Assembly: GCA_007922305.1 (NCBI GenBank)
Contig: ML677351.1
Span: 15,901,119 to 15,965,118 of the forward strand
Origin: Dermatemys mawii
Lineage: Eukaryota; Chordata; Testudines; Dermatemydidae
Reading direction: 5' to 3'
DNA: 64,000 nucleotides
Shown here: positions 25,831-37,082 of the stretch, in pieces
Position numbering within the stretch: the first letter of the stretch is position 1
How the letters are laid out: each line of letters opens with the position of its first letter
Program-made: the position numbers and the translations under genes
The notes under the pieces: model-generated
Told to the model about the DNA's origin: nothing
Databases searched by the model: none
What the model saw: the letters and a program-made list of their open reading frames with translations, nothing else

Positions 25831-26926
25831 ACAGTTTACGTTATTCTCCAAAAAGTTATGAAAATAAAGGAAGTTTTCCAAATTTTCAGAATCAGAACTC
25901 TAATTTATGGACCGCACTACAGGGCATCAAGCTATTTGATAGAAATTCTGATTCTCATGTAACTAAGATAGTAAGCTGCACAAATCCAATATAAAACAAT
26001 TCATTTCTGGGCAAAATTCACCCCAGGCACAAAATCTATGTCCTAGGTAAATCCCATTTAGGACCTATTTTGAGAACATAAATAGGATTTAAATAATGCC
26101 CAATCTTAATCTTCTGCACAGGGATGAATTTCATTCTTCTCTGATTAACCAGGGTTTTGCACTACTTCCCTCGAGTTTTCTTAATGCTTACAAAGTGTTT
26201 TACGTTAATACACACAAATATTCCATTCACCACAGAAATGTAGATATACAGCAAACAATGCTAACTCTTCCATCAAGCGCCACACCATCTTTCATGACCA
26301 AGTTGCTTAGGAATACAGATGCTCATCACCAAAATGGCAACTCCAATAGAACATACCCCTCTAAAATCATGAGAGGGACATTATTTCTGTACTTTTTCAG
26401 AAGAGAGAATGCACCTTATTGAGTAGCTAAAATGACAGCTTTCATTGACCTGTTTTTTCCTAAGGATTTTCCCATCTTAGTACTTTCCTAAGTTTGCTGT
26501 GAGAAGGAGCAAACAATGACTTACAGTTTTGATTATAGTTAATTAAGTCTCCCACTAGATGTATATGACAGGGCAGATTCTCTGTAGAAAACTCTTGCAA
26601 ACTGCAAGAAAGGGATTCTTTGGCATAGAGGAGCCCTTTAGAGGCATATAGTCAGCTCCTAATGTTGCTTGCTAGCACAGGAAGAGTGTCAGGAGGAGCA
26701 AAGGGATAGTGAGAGTGAGAGTCTGTAGCATATGTTCTGGTAATCCCCAGATGGTTTAATGTTCCTTAGGAGATCAAGGTCAGCTGGCATAAGTTATAAC
26801 AGCCTCTAGACTGCTCTAATTTTTGCTACAGCTGAGACAGAGAATGAGGAGTTGCAAATCCAACCCTAGAGTTTTCAAAACAGAAATCAAAAACTCAAGA
26901 AATTTCTATATGATTGAATATGCTGG

Positions 26927-27711
26927 TGTCAGGATTGCCTCCCCACTCTGAACTCTAGGGTACAGACGTGGGGACCCGCATGAAAAAAAGAAATAACCCC
27001 CAAAAGCTTATTTTACCAGCTTGGGTTAAAATGTTTTTCCCCAGAACACAACTTCTTCTGTATCTGGACCTGGTACACTGCCACCACCAAACTAGGTCTA
27101 GGGTAGTTTGGGACCCTTCTTTCCCTTTCCACTAACCCCCCAAACTTCTTCCTTCCCTGGGAAGCTTGAGAGAAAAAAAAAAAACCAAACCTCGCCTGAT
27201 CCTGCGAGATGTGCCCGATCCAAAACCAGGATCTTACACAATGAAAAACAAGCAGTCAGCTTCTTAAAAGAAAGATTTTAATAAAAGAAAAAAGAAAGGA
27301 ATAAATCTCTTATAACCATCAATAGAACAGCATCTACCATAATCAACAAAAGGATTCAGAAACCAAGCCTCTCTCCCGAGGCAATTTTCTCCCACAGTTG
27401 ATATCTCTGCTGAAGCTTACAATATCAAGAAACACCCAGCCAACACTCACCACTGAGAACCCTCCAAGTGATAAAAAAAAGGTAACTTACTGACTACAGT
27501 ACTTGATAGAATCTTATAATTATAGTGAAAGACATAGCTGTGTTCATCCCATAGCCGAGGTGAACAGAGAGAGACCCAGAGAGAAACTGAAACTTAAAAC
27601 CCTTTGTCTCCTGAGGAATTTCTCATTGGTCAGTTGTCCACCTCTCAGGTTACCTTTAGCTTAACCCCTTACAGGTAAACACTAATTCTAGGCTACTTCA
27701 CACTTATGACA
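26927..27711 (-). mobile_element. Solo LTR of an endogenous retrovirus-like element (785 bp)
   Basis: On the minus strand it begins TGTCATAAGTGTG and ends CAATCCTGACA, giving TG...CA termini. An exact 5-bp target duplication, GCTGG, lies at 26922-26926 and 27712-27716. In the sense direction an ATTAAA (complement of 27269-27274) could act as a poly(A) signal. No internal retroviral sequence remains, so it is a solo LTR left by LTR-LTR recombination. A 5-bp duplication fits several ERV classes and does not decide the clade. Confidence 0.93.
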
Positions 27712-28274
27712 GCTGGAAATGGGAATGATGCATCCAGAATACAACCGACTGCAAGTCTGTCTGAATATCATGGATAAAACACATTCAAAAGTAAAATTAG
27801 TGTTAAGCACCCTCACTATCTGTGGTTTCTGGAGACCATGATTAATTACACACTTAGTCTTGATCCTGTGATCTTGGACTTGGACAGTTTCTTAGAGGTA
27901 GAGAGCTAATTTCTATGAGATGTTATCACTCTGCTGACTGGTTAACTCTAAATCTACCATCTACAGTTGTTTTAACTCTTTGTTTTGGCCTTTCCCATAG
28001 AAAGATCTTTCCTCTGCACAGCGGGTGTTCACGTGGGCTTAGAAGTCTAGGTGTATTTTCTATTGGTTATGGCCCTTATAGTGTTTTCCTTTTTGTACTT
28101 TTGTATCAGACACTTACATGTCCAATATATATACATAAAAGAGGGGAAGCATTTGAACTCCAGCAGTGAAAAAATATTTATTAGTTTAATTAAACATTTT
28201 TTCCCACTAAGGGCCTGATTTAAAGGCTGTTGAAGTCAATCAGTGTCTAAGAGTAACCTTAAAGTATGCTTTTG

Positions 28275-28480
28275 TGACTAAAGCACTGGACTGAGATTTA
28301 GCAAGTTACACTGCTGCTTATTTACAAATGTCCTGCATAGCCTTAGTCAACTCACTTAATCTTTCTGTGCTCTACTTCCCTAACAGTAAAAACAAGATGC
28401 TTCTCCACCACAGTCCATGCAGTGGTGATGCAAAGATAAATGACTTAGTGTTTGGAAAGTACTTAAATTTTACAGTGATG
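28275..28480 (+). repeat. MIR-like SINE fragment
   Basis: MIR order is visible: 'aaagcactggactgaga', 'ttagtcaactcacttaatct', 'ttctgtgctctacttccc', 'taacagtaaaaacaagatg'. Diverged, plus orientation. Confidence 0.7.
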
Positions 28481-28534
28481 GCAGCCTAGAAAAATCTATA
28501 AATAAATTAGATTGGGATTTTAAAGGAGTTTAAG

Positions 28535-28975
28535 GGAGACAGAGATACAAGGTGGGTGAGGTAATATATTTTATTGGCCCAACTTCTGTTAGTGAGCTGG
28601 ACAAGCTTTCTAGCTTACACAGAGCTCTTCAGGTTTGGGAAATGTACACAGTGTTACAGATAAGTACAAGATGGAACAGATTATTTAGCATAAATAGTGC
28701 ATTTCAAGGGACCTTTCGAGGTGAAGTGTCCCGTTAAATCCCTACCAGTCACAGGAAGGAATGGAAGGGGGGAGGGAGGAGGAAAAGAAAGGGGTGGAAA
28801 GCCATTGGCGGGGGGTTTTAGGGGGTTATAGATTATTGTAACAAAATCTACAGCCTATTCAGTCCATGATTTTTAGTGTCTAGCTAAGTTATGATTTTAA
28901 GCTCTCAGGCTCGTCTGTTGAAAGTGTTGTGCAGGTATCCTTCGAGGATGAGGATTGATAGCTCAGATATAGAGT
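28535..28975 (-). mobile_element. Penelope-like element fragment
   Basis: The plus strand reads 'acaaggtgggtgaggtaat', 'attggcccaacttctgtt', 'agagctcttcaggtttggg', then 'cagtccatgatttttagtg', 'ggctcgtctgttgaaagtg' and 'ggtatccttcgaggatgagg'. This is the inverted 3' part of a Penelope-like element, a family encoding reverse transcriptase plus a GIY-YIG endonuclease. The coding part is reduced to non-coding traces. On the minus strand a hammerhead-like core survives: CTGAAGA (complement of 28626-28632) and GAAA (complement of 28607-28610) with a weakened stem II. A purine-rich run (28765-28800) interrupts it. Confidence 0.75.
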
Positions 28976-28979
28976 GAGT

Positions 28980-30780
28980 GCTATGTTAGGTAACTTTGAA
29001 AATGCTACCCTTTACCTTTAAATGTAGGCATTCTAAAAATAAGTGAACAATAATTGTTAATCTATACTGTGGGAATGAGAGTCAGTCAGGAATTGTTTTG
29101 CAGCCACTACTCAAAATTTGTGTTTGCTTCATAAGAATTCCTTCTTCTGCAGTCATCTGGCTTTCAGCCTCTCCTCTTACCCAGATTCTCTGTTGCACAT
29201 ATATCAAATGATTACAACTCTCCTCCTCTGCCCAACTCCAACATCGGTGAAGTTTATAAAGAACTGTTTATAATAGCCAATCCTGTCACCCCATGGTGGG
29301 TGTTAAAAAGTCGCAGGGAACATTACTCAATCATTGGTGTTTCCCTATTCTCTCAAACAACACATTTGTTTGTTTAAAAGTTTAATAAAGAATTACTGGA
29401 ATGTATTTCTGATTCTTATTTATGTGACATCCCTACTGCAAAGCTATGACTGATCTTTCATGCATCAGTGCTACGTTTTTTCTCTTCATTGAAGGCCATT
29501 CTTCACTCTTCATTCTGAGGCAGGAAACGATTGTTTTCTGGAACAAGTTACCATATCATAACCTAAGAATTTAATGAATTGGGAAAATCTTTTATGGATT
29601 GAGAATTGATTTTTTACAGAATCTGATGTTTCATCAGGATTCATAATCTGACACTATATTTTTTTTAATTCACCAAGATATGCAACACAGAGATGCTAAA
29701 ATACTAATGTTAAGATACTGCATATTTAATTTTTTAAAAAATTTGACCATATTATCAAAGTTTTCTGTTACATTTTAGTTCCTAGTGCAATGTTACTTCA
29801 CAGTTAGACTCTGCTCAATTGCAGACAAATTCAGATCAGACAGATAGGCGGATTTATAACTGAATACATTGTGTCAGCTATAATACCAATATGGTAGTTT
29901 TTTAGCCAAGTTAGAAGAGTACCGCTCTTATGTATCCCAGACCAAACTTGATAGGAAATTTAGGGATGACAGTAGATAACACTGAAATATATATTTTTCT
30001 AAACATTTATTTAAAGCAAATTCTACTCAGAGAAAACAATACAGAGTATAATAATGTTCCCCACCGAAAGAACAGCACAGAAAGAACAGTAAGAGGGAAA
30101 GGGAAGGGCTCAGAAAGAGACATAAAATTTAACGCAAAGTTTAAGAGTAATGCTCCCTGTGGGAAAGGATTTGAATCCAGATGAAAGAAGCAGGTGGTCA
30201 CAGGCTTGGAAACTGTATGGATTCTCTTGTTCCTCCAAGAACATGGGATCCAACCTTCATATCACACAATACAAAAAAGCTGCTATTGCTCTAAAATTGA
30301 CAGAAAAAATGCTTATATTGGCTTATGAATTTTAATGTATGCATTTTATGATATTTTAATTATTGTACTTAGAGCAACCAAACAGGTACATTCTTCAATA
30401 ACTCAAAATCAATAAGAACAGTACAGTAGCCACTATTTATGAAGGACCAATGTTTTGTGCTCTGTTGCTACATTTTACAGAGGAGAAAACAGAGCGAAGC
30501 TGACATTCATGAAATTAACAAAATTCTGAACAGGAGTGATCCCTGGAATAGAAAAGGCTCTCCTAGCTAGACCTGATTTTACTACCATTTTAGTTAAACT
30601 AGATGAGAAGAATTCTAATCAAAACAGTGGTTAAAAAGAGGCCTAGCTGTGGAAACCTAGTCTATACTATGGTTCCCACTGGCTCTAACACTGGTTAAGC
30701 AGTGCTTTGTAAACTGAAACCCTATCAGTATTTTGTATATTTCCCCATTGTAGACCAAGCCTAAATGTCTTGCCTTGAGG
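28980..30780. other. No gene seen
   Basis: AT-rich DNA; frames up to 84 codons have no domain. A short 'acattttacagaggagaaaa' block near 30472 may be an inverted MIR relic. Confidence 0.5.
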
Positions 30781-30789
30781 CATTATGGT

Positions 30790-30905
30790 CTAAGGGGTAG
30801 ATTATAGACCTAGCAGTCAAAAAGATGTGGCTTCATTTAATCTTGGTTTTGACACTGATTTGCAGTGTGAACTGGGACAAGTTTTTCTGAAGTGGCCTCT
30901 GGTTT
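30790..30905 (+). repeat. MIR-like SINE fragment
   Basis: Shows 'ctaaggggtagattatag', 'cctagcagtcaaaaagatg', 'cttggttttgacactgatt' and 'tgtgaactgggacaag', the 5' half of the MIR consensus order. Confidence 0.55.
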
Positions 30906-30939
30906 GGGGTGCATCAATTTTTATGTGCTCAGCATGATG

Positions 30940-31110
30940 CTCTTTGGGCCTGATTTTCAGAAACATTGAATACCTACACTCTTGTCTTAAGTTAGTGGGA
31001 GTCCTGGAAACACATTACTTCTAAAAATGAGGGTCTAGATACCAAGTTGGGCATCCAAAAACTGGGACAGACCCAGCATCAGAGGACATATTTGAAAATA
31101 CTGGGCTTAA
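30940..31110 (+). repeat. Ancient interspersed repeat fragment
   Basis: Carries 'gggcctgattttcagaaac', 'gttagtgggagtcc' and 'ccaagttgggcatccaaaaa'. It shares CAAGTTGGGCATCCA with 505-575. Confidence 0.5.
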
Positions 31111-31171
31111 TGTATGAGAATCAGTGTTTCTCCCTCTCTAGAATGGGGACAATGACACTCACTGTACCTTA

Positions 31172-31424
31172 CAGCAGAGGGTCTCAAACATCATTGCATC
31201 GTGACCCCCTTCAGACAACAAAAATTACTACATGACCCCAGGAGGGGGGACCAAAGTCTGAACCTGCCTGAGCCCTGTCACCCTGGGCAGGGGCAGAGGA
31301 GCAGCAAAGCTGAAGCCCAAGGACTTCTGCCCTGGGTGGGGGGCATGCAACCTTAGCAGCCCTGGTGTTGGGGTTTGGGCTTCAGTCCTGGGTAGTAGGG
31401 TTTGGACTTCAGACCCCCTCCCGC
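31172..31424. mobile_element. 5' end of a hAT-like non-autonomous element
   Basis: Begins CAGCAGAGGGTCTCAAAC and continues 'gtgacccccttcagacaac', 'aaattactacatgacccc', matching the start of a GC-rich turtle element with CAG...TCTCAAA ends. The opposite end is missing and the sequence abuts another GC-rich fragment at about 31425. Superfamily assigned by the end motif only. Confidence 0.55.
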
Positions 31425-31864
31425 CCTCTGAACTCCTCAGTCCCAGCCCAGAGCACCCTCCTGTACCCCAAACCCCTCATCTCCAGCCCCACTGCAAAGC
31501 CTGCACCCCCTGCCAGAGCCTCATCCCTTCGCAGCCTAACCCCTTGTCCCAGCTCAGAGCACAATCCCACATCCTGAACCCCTCATCTTCTACCCCACAC
31601 TAGAGCCCACACCTCCAGCCAAAGCCCTTACACCCCACCCCACCCCAACTGCTGCCCCAGCCTTGATCACCCTCCCACACCTCAACCCCGTGAGCCAGTC
31701 CGGTGAAAACGAGCAAGTGAGTGAGTGTAGGGAGAGAGAGCAACAGAGGGAGGGGAGATGGAGTGAGTGGCCACAGAAGGGGCGTGGTGCGGTCATGGGG
31801 GGAGGGGGAGGGCATAGGCAAGGGCAAGGGTGTTCAGTTTGTGTGATTGAAAAATTGGCAGCTC
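31425..31864 (-). mobile_element. Truncated copy of the 887-bp TIR element
   Basis: In inverted orientation it matches 41079-41500: complement of 'aaaaattggcagctcta' for the terminus, the 'gtgagtgagtgtagggaga' block, and a run of 'ccccagccccact...gcctgcaccccctgcc' units. TA follows the right end (31865-31866). The left end is lost. The interior is an imperfect C-rich tandem array. Frames over it are composition artefacts. Confidence 0.65.
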
Positions 31865-31959
31865 TACTCTGGAATCTGAACTGAACACAGGCATTTTCCC
31901 TGTTTTGAGGTGAACTCTCAGCATGCAGGACTTTCTCAGAACTGTGATCTCACGGCCCA

Positions 31960-32350
31960 ACTGCCTAGTTTTTGGAACCAGTGCTTATCCCTCAGACTTC
32001 TCCCCTGCTTTCAACACACCCTTCTCCCACAACTCCATTGAAAGGTCTGAGCCTTCTGAGTTACTGTTTAACTCTCTAAGGGGGCATATGGGAGTTGTAG
32101 CGTATGAATACATACATACACTTTGCACAGAGTTCTACAATGTTCTTGCTTTTACTTAATCAGACCAGAAATGCAAAGATCCATATAAAAATAATAAACC
32201 TTACATCCATTTCCACTCACTTTAATTCATTCTTCCCGGGGAGGGCAGCTGCATTTTGGTGGGTAGGCAACCAGGTAGGGTCCCTCCACATCTCATCCAA
32301 CTCCTACAGCAGCTTCCCTCATCTTAAAATGGTGCAAAATGACCAGAGTG
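31960..32350 (+). repeat. Interspersed repeat, copy A (pair with 52050-52410)
   Basis: Two blocks are collinear with the later copy: 'acacacccttctcccac' (32014) with 'acacacccttcgccc' (52079), and 'cctacagcagcttccctcatctta' (32303) with 'cctacagcagcgtgcctcatctta' (52361 onward). The spacing is about 300 bp in both. Probably an LTR-derived repeat; ends not resolved. Confidence 0.6.
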
Positions 32351-32719
32351 AGCAAATAGAGCAGCTTCTGCCCATTATAACCTTCCAGTCCCTCAGTCAG
32401 GTGGACTCCGTGGTCAATCTTAGCAGGTGACCACAAGGTCCTACCAGATGACTGCATTGTTATGTGACCTGTTCTTCTGGGCAGGTACCACCATTTGTCT
32501 AAGATGCTAGAGGCCGGTCAAGATGTAAAGGCCCTCTGTTTGCCACTATCCCTGTTTCATTTTTGGTCAAACATGGAAGTATAAGAAAAACAGAGGAGAC
32601 AAAAGACTGTGACTTCAAAGTGGAGTTTTCAGCTTAGTAAAAACACGCAGAGCTCATAATCTCAAATGGAATTAATAAACTGCGCAGATAGATTCCCCAA
32701 ATCTGTGCAGAGACAGGTA

Positions 32720-32880
32720 CTTCTAATTATGAGTTTGTCACTGACTTGATACATTGCCTTGGGCAAGTCACTTAAATTCACTGTTGTGTTTTTCTTCCAT
32801 CTGTAAAACTGAAATAAGTTGTTTGAGGAATGATTGTCAAAGCAGTTTAGAAATATTAGCCACAATACAAATTAGTATTA
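32720..32880 (+). repeat. MIR SINE fragment
   Basis: 'ttgccttgggcaagtcactt', 'aaattcactgttgtgttttt' and 'cttccatctgtaaaactgaa' reproduce the conserved MIR core. The clearest MIR in the window. Confidence 0.85.
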
Positions 32881-32999
32881 TCTTACTACCACTATATACA
32901 GTACTAAACTGAAAATGGTATTGGTCTTTTTCTATACATCATCTTTTGATCTCATATCCACTTTGTTTACTATAAATAATAATAATCATCATCCCTCCT

Positions 33000-33190
33000 T
33001 ATACAGAGTTTTCCATCTATAGATATCAAGGTCCTTAACAAAGGAATTAAAGATATTTTTTGACACGTGAAAACTGAAGCACAGAGAGAAAGTCACTTGC
33101 TCACACTCATATATCAAACCAGTGGTGGAACTGGGAACAAACCCCATGTCTTCCAGTTCTGCATCCACCAGGTCACACTGCCTCTCAACA
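33000..33190 (-). repeat. MIR-like SINE fragment, inverted
   Basis: 'acgtgaaaactgaagcacag', 'agagaaagtcacttgctcac', 'agtggtggaactgggaac' and 'tctgcatccaccaggtcaca' are the inverted MIR order, ending in 'ctgcctctc'. Confidence 0.75.
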
Positions 33191-34200
33191 ATCATATCAC
33201 ACTATCTCCTTTAAAAACAACTTTTTCCATTATGTACTTTTAATATTTTCCCTCAAATGCATTAGTTTCTGTTATTCTTGCACTTGTTTTCTTGAACTTT
33301 TTATGATAACTTTTCTAAATAATTTACCTCAGTTTTTCAATATATTTGTAGACCAGCCCAATTTAATGTCTTCGGTGTAATAAATGATTTATATCTTTTC
33401 CCAAGACACTTATGAAAATATTAAATGTAGGGACTTAACACTGCACCTTTTGGAAGCTCCTGGGACTTCTGATGAATTCATTGTTATGTTGCTTATAGCT
33501 GCTCTCTTCTGTAAACTTATGAGTCTCACAGTGTCATTCTGATTTTTCTGTTTTCATATTGAAAACACATCAGATATAATAGAATCTTAGAAATGTAGGA
33601 CTGGAAGGAACCTCAAGAGGTCTTCTAGTCCAGTCCCCTGTGCTGAGGCAGGACTAAGTGTATTTAGACCATTCCAACAGGAGTTTCTAAAAACCTCTTA
33701 AAAATCCCCAATGATGTGTATTCCATGTCTGATAACATATTCCAGTGCTTAACTATCTTTACAGTTAGAACATTTTCCCTAGTCTCTAACCTAAATTGCC
33801 TTTGCTGCAGATTAAGCCAATTACATATTGTCCTATCTTCGATGGACAAGAACAATTGATCATCATCTTTAAAACAGCTCTTAAAATATTGAAGACTATA
33901 ATCAGGTGTCCCACCCCCACCCAGTCTGTTTTTCTTAAGTAAACATAAACCCTTTTTTAACATTTCCTCATAGGTCAGGTTTTCTAAACATTCTCTGGAC
34001 TCTCTCAAATTTGTCCACATCTTTCTTAAAGCATGGCATCCAAAACTGTACACAATCTCCAGCTGATGCCTCACCAGTGATGACTGGAACAGGGCAGTTA
34101 CCTTCTGTGACTTACATATGATACTCTTGTTAACACAACCTAGAATTATACTATTTTTGTTTTGCAATGGCATCACATTGTGGACCCATGATCAATTTGT

Positions 34201-34328
34201 GACCCACTTAACTCCCAGATTTTTTTCAATGATACTGCTGCCTAGCCAGATATTTCCCATTTGTGATCCACTTAACTCCCAGATTTTTTTCAATGATACT
34301 GCTGCTTAGCCAGATATTTCCCATTTGT
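34201..34328 (+). repeat. 64-bp tandem duplication within CR1
   Basis: Units 34201-34264 and 34265-34328 differ at only two positions (both C/T). The CR1 counterpart has a single copy, so the duplication occurred after insertion and appears recent. Confidence 0.95.
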
Positions 34329-34818
34329 GCATTTAATTTTTCCTTCTTAAGTACATAGTACTTTGTACTTGTTCTTGATGAATTTCATCTTGTTGGTTTC
34401 AGACCAATTCTCTAATTTGTCAAGGTCACTTTGAATTTTAATCCTAATCCTATTTTTTGAAACCCTTTCCCCTCCCACTCCTGTGTTGGTATAAACGGAA
34501 AATTTTATAAACTTACTCTCCATTCCTTTATCCAAGTCATAAATGAAAATATTGAATAGTACTGGGCCCACCACTGATCCCTGTGGAGCCCCATAAGATA
34601 TGTTCTCCTACCTTAAGAGTAAACCACTGATAACTCTTTTCTGAGTATGGTATTTCAACCAACCAGTTATGCACCCACTTTATAGTAATTTCATCTAGAC
34701 AATATTTTCCTGGTTTGCTTATGAGAATATTATGCAGGACTTTTACAAAAGGGTTACTAAAAATCAAGATACATCATGTTTACTACTCCCCTTTTGTACA
34801 CCACACCAGTAACCCTGT

Positions 34819-37082
34819 CCAATCCAGCATAGCCAATATCGCCCATTTATGATCTAGATTGGCCTGGGAGTGCCTCTTCTGTAGTTGGTGCCAAAGCCAA
34901 GTTGGGATTTCTGCAAGGCTAACTGGCCTGGCTATACTCCAGAAACAGAACATCGGATCCCACATCTCGAACCAATATGTAGAAACTTCAGCCATTTTAC
35001 AAACATCTTAAAATTTACTGCTAAGAAGTACATCCCATGTGGTCACCGCAAGACTTTCACCCCCTTCTGGACAAAAGAATCCAAGTTCCTCCTGAGGGAA
35101 TGTGAAGGAGCGGTGACCCAGATAAAGCCACTTCACTGCGTGAGTCCTTGAACTTGGCTTGCCTGGAAAGATGGAAAGAGGCTGTTCAAAATCTTGGTTT
35201 CACCCATTCAAGCCATAAGGCATGAGCTCATTTGCGGCAACTTAGAGGATCCCAGCTATAAACACGATGCACAGCAAAGGTGACGGCAAATGCTGTCATC
35301 TCTCATCTTCTTTCTAATAACAAGAGGTCAACAGACAAGAATACATGCCAGGATATCCAGCAGGAACTCTGAAGAAACCACCAACTATGTCTAGAGGAAT
35401 CACCACTCTCCTCTCCATATTCTTTTGAATTGTCTGAAGCCAATGCTGGAAAGCTGCAGGGTTGATGGCATTCCTCCAAAGTGCCTGTGGAGACAGGGAC
35501 AGGAATGGCTGGTGGTGCTTTTTACTGCCTGGAAAACCCCCAGAGGATGTAGCCAGGTACCTCTCCATCTCTCTACTCTCAACCATCAGCAAGCTCATGG
35601 AACGTGTGTTGCTCCATGGTCTGTCTGATATCATTGAACAGATCCTCCCTCTGGAGCAGGCAGGATTTCACTGGAAGAAGAACAGCTGTGAACAAGTAGC
35701 TTCACTTACCAGCTTCACTGAGACAGGATTCCAACATAAACTGAAGACAGGGATTGCTCTCATTGATCTATCCTCAGAATACAACACTGTCTGGAGACAG
35801 GGCTTTTTCCTCAAGATCTCCCACGCCATTCACTGCCGGTGAATGATCCACCTTTTGGTGGCAATGACTGTGGACTGCCACTTTAAGGTACACCTGAATG
35901 GCAAGATCAGTAAACCATAACCTCTTAACTAGGGCATCACTCAGAGTTCGGTCCGGGCCCCAATACTTTTTAATCTATACACTGTTGATATACCAGTGAC
36001 CGAGTCAAGGAAATTCATATATGTGAATGATATTGCCCTAGCTGTTCAGCATACAAGCTTTCATACCATTAGCTGCATCCTAATCTGAGATCTTAGCACA
36101 ATGGCTGATTATTTCCAATGCTGGAAACTTACGCCTAACCCCGCAAAAAACCACTGTAACCACTTTGCATCTGAACAATCAAATAACAAACATGATGTGC
36201 AGTTCTGCGTGAAGAACGTCAGCCATGAGGCTAATCCAGAAGTATCTTGGTATTACACTGGACTGGAGTTTGACCTTTTGACAGCACCTCGAGAACACCT
36301 GCGATAAGGTCAGGTCTTGTGTGACGCTTATGAGAAAATTGGCAAGAACATCAGGGGGCTCCAGTTCATGCACCTTGCAAACCACAACAATCGCCTTGGT
36401 ATATTCTGCAGCTGGATATTGTGTGCCAGTGTGGTCTCACAACAGTCACACTAAACTCTTTGACACTCAGTTCAATAACACTATGTGCATAGTGTCAAGG
36501 ACACTCAAATTGACTCCAGTCGACTGGCTCCCAGTCCTAACATACATCCAGACTCCACAAATTAGAAGAGCTGCTCAGACATCTTAACCATGTCAATGCA
36601 AATGTGAGAATCCCTCTGCACGATGACCTGCAGAAGCCACCAAATACAAGATTAAAATCCCGCAACTCTTTATGGAACTGCATCAAGACCCTTACACCCA
36701 AGTTCAATGCTGAGGCTCAATGGAGAGTCACATGGAGCATTTCAACTGCTCAAAACAAACAGCTCATCACTGACCCTGTCAAGGAGAAACTAGGTTTTGA
36801 TTTATGTCGGAAAGACTGATGCAGATTGAATCGCATCAGGACATCTCATGAAAGATATGGATAAACCCTTTTTAAATGGAAAATGAGGCCAGCATCTGTA
36901 TGTGACTATGGTCACCAGGCATAAATGATGAAGCACATCATATCTGAGTGTCCCTTTTTTTTCTTTTGCCAGGGTCCTAAGGATATTCACCAGCTAACTG
37001 GTGTGGCAATGTGCTGGCTATCAAACTTAGATATAAATGTGTAGTCACCGCTACCTACCCAAGCTATGCAAAAGAAGAAGAC
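34819..37082 (+). mobile_element. Jockey/BS-like non-LTR retrotransposon, 5'-truncated
   Basis: A 2264-bp insert in the minus-strand CR1, flanked by an exact AACCCTGT duplication (34811-34818 and 37083-37090). It ends in a short AAG-repeat tail (about 37068-37081), as in several non-LTR clades with microsatellite tails. Coding traces run in order: a pre-RT region with 'FTPFWTKESKFLLRECEG' (about 35054-35110), RT blocks 'ISKLMERVLLHGLSDIIEQ' (35587 onward), 'QAGF', 'GIALIDLS', 'APILFNLYT', and the catalytic motif. The active-site box is YVND (36020-36031) where YADD is expected. The post-RT region carries 'YSAAGYCVPVWSHNSHTKL'. A C/H-rich tail near 36900-36960 resembles the family's C-terminal finger. 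Multiple stops and frameshifts make it dead. The clade is inferred from memory. Confidence 0.9.
35462..36990 (+). pseudogene. Reverse transcriptase pseudogene of the nested element
   Basis: Frame-shifted remains of the endonuclease/RT polyprotein's RT and C-terminal domains. The RT fingers are open at 35462-35842, the palm is split by stops around 35840-36090, and the C-terminal part is spread over 36101-36307, 36321-36587 and 36604-36819. The catalytic pair is lost by substitution of the first Asp (Asn at 36026-36028). No upstream endonuclease domain is present because of 5' truncation. Activity is not possible. Confidence 0.85.

Larger units (their letters stand above)
20885..26920. other. 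Largely unique AT-rich DNA, no gene seen
   Basis: About 6 kb without a recognisable coding frame; the longest frame is 108 codons (26096-26422) with no domain. Two short ancient repeat fragments are listed separately. An AT dinucleotide run lies at about 23468-23488. Confidence 0.55.

Noticed and set aside
33664..34176. 170-codon minus-strand frame
   Set aside because: Not a host gene; it is the C-terminal part of the minus-strand CR1 ORF2 and is listed under that element.
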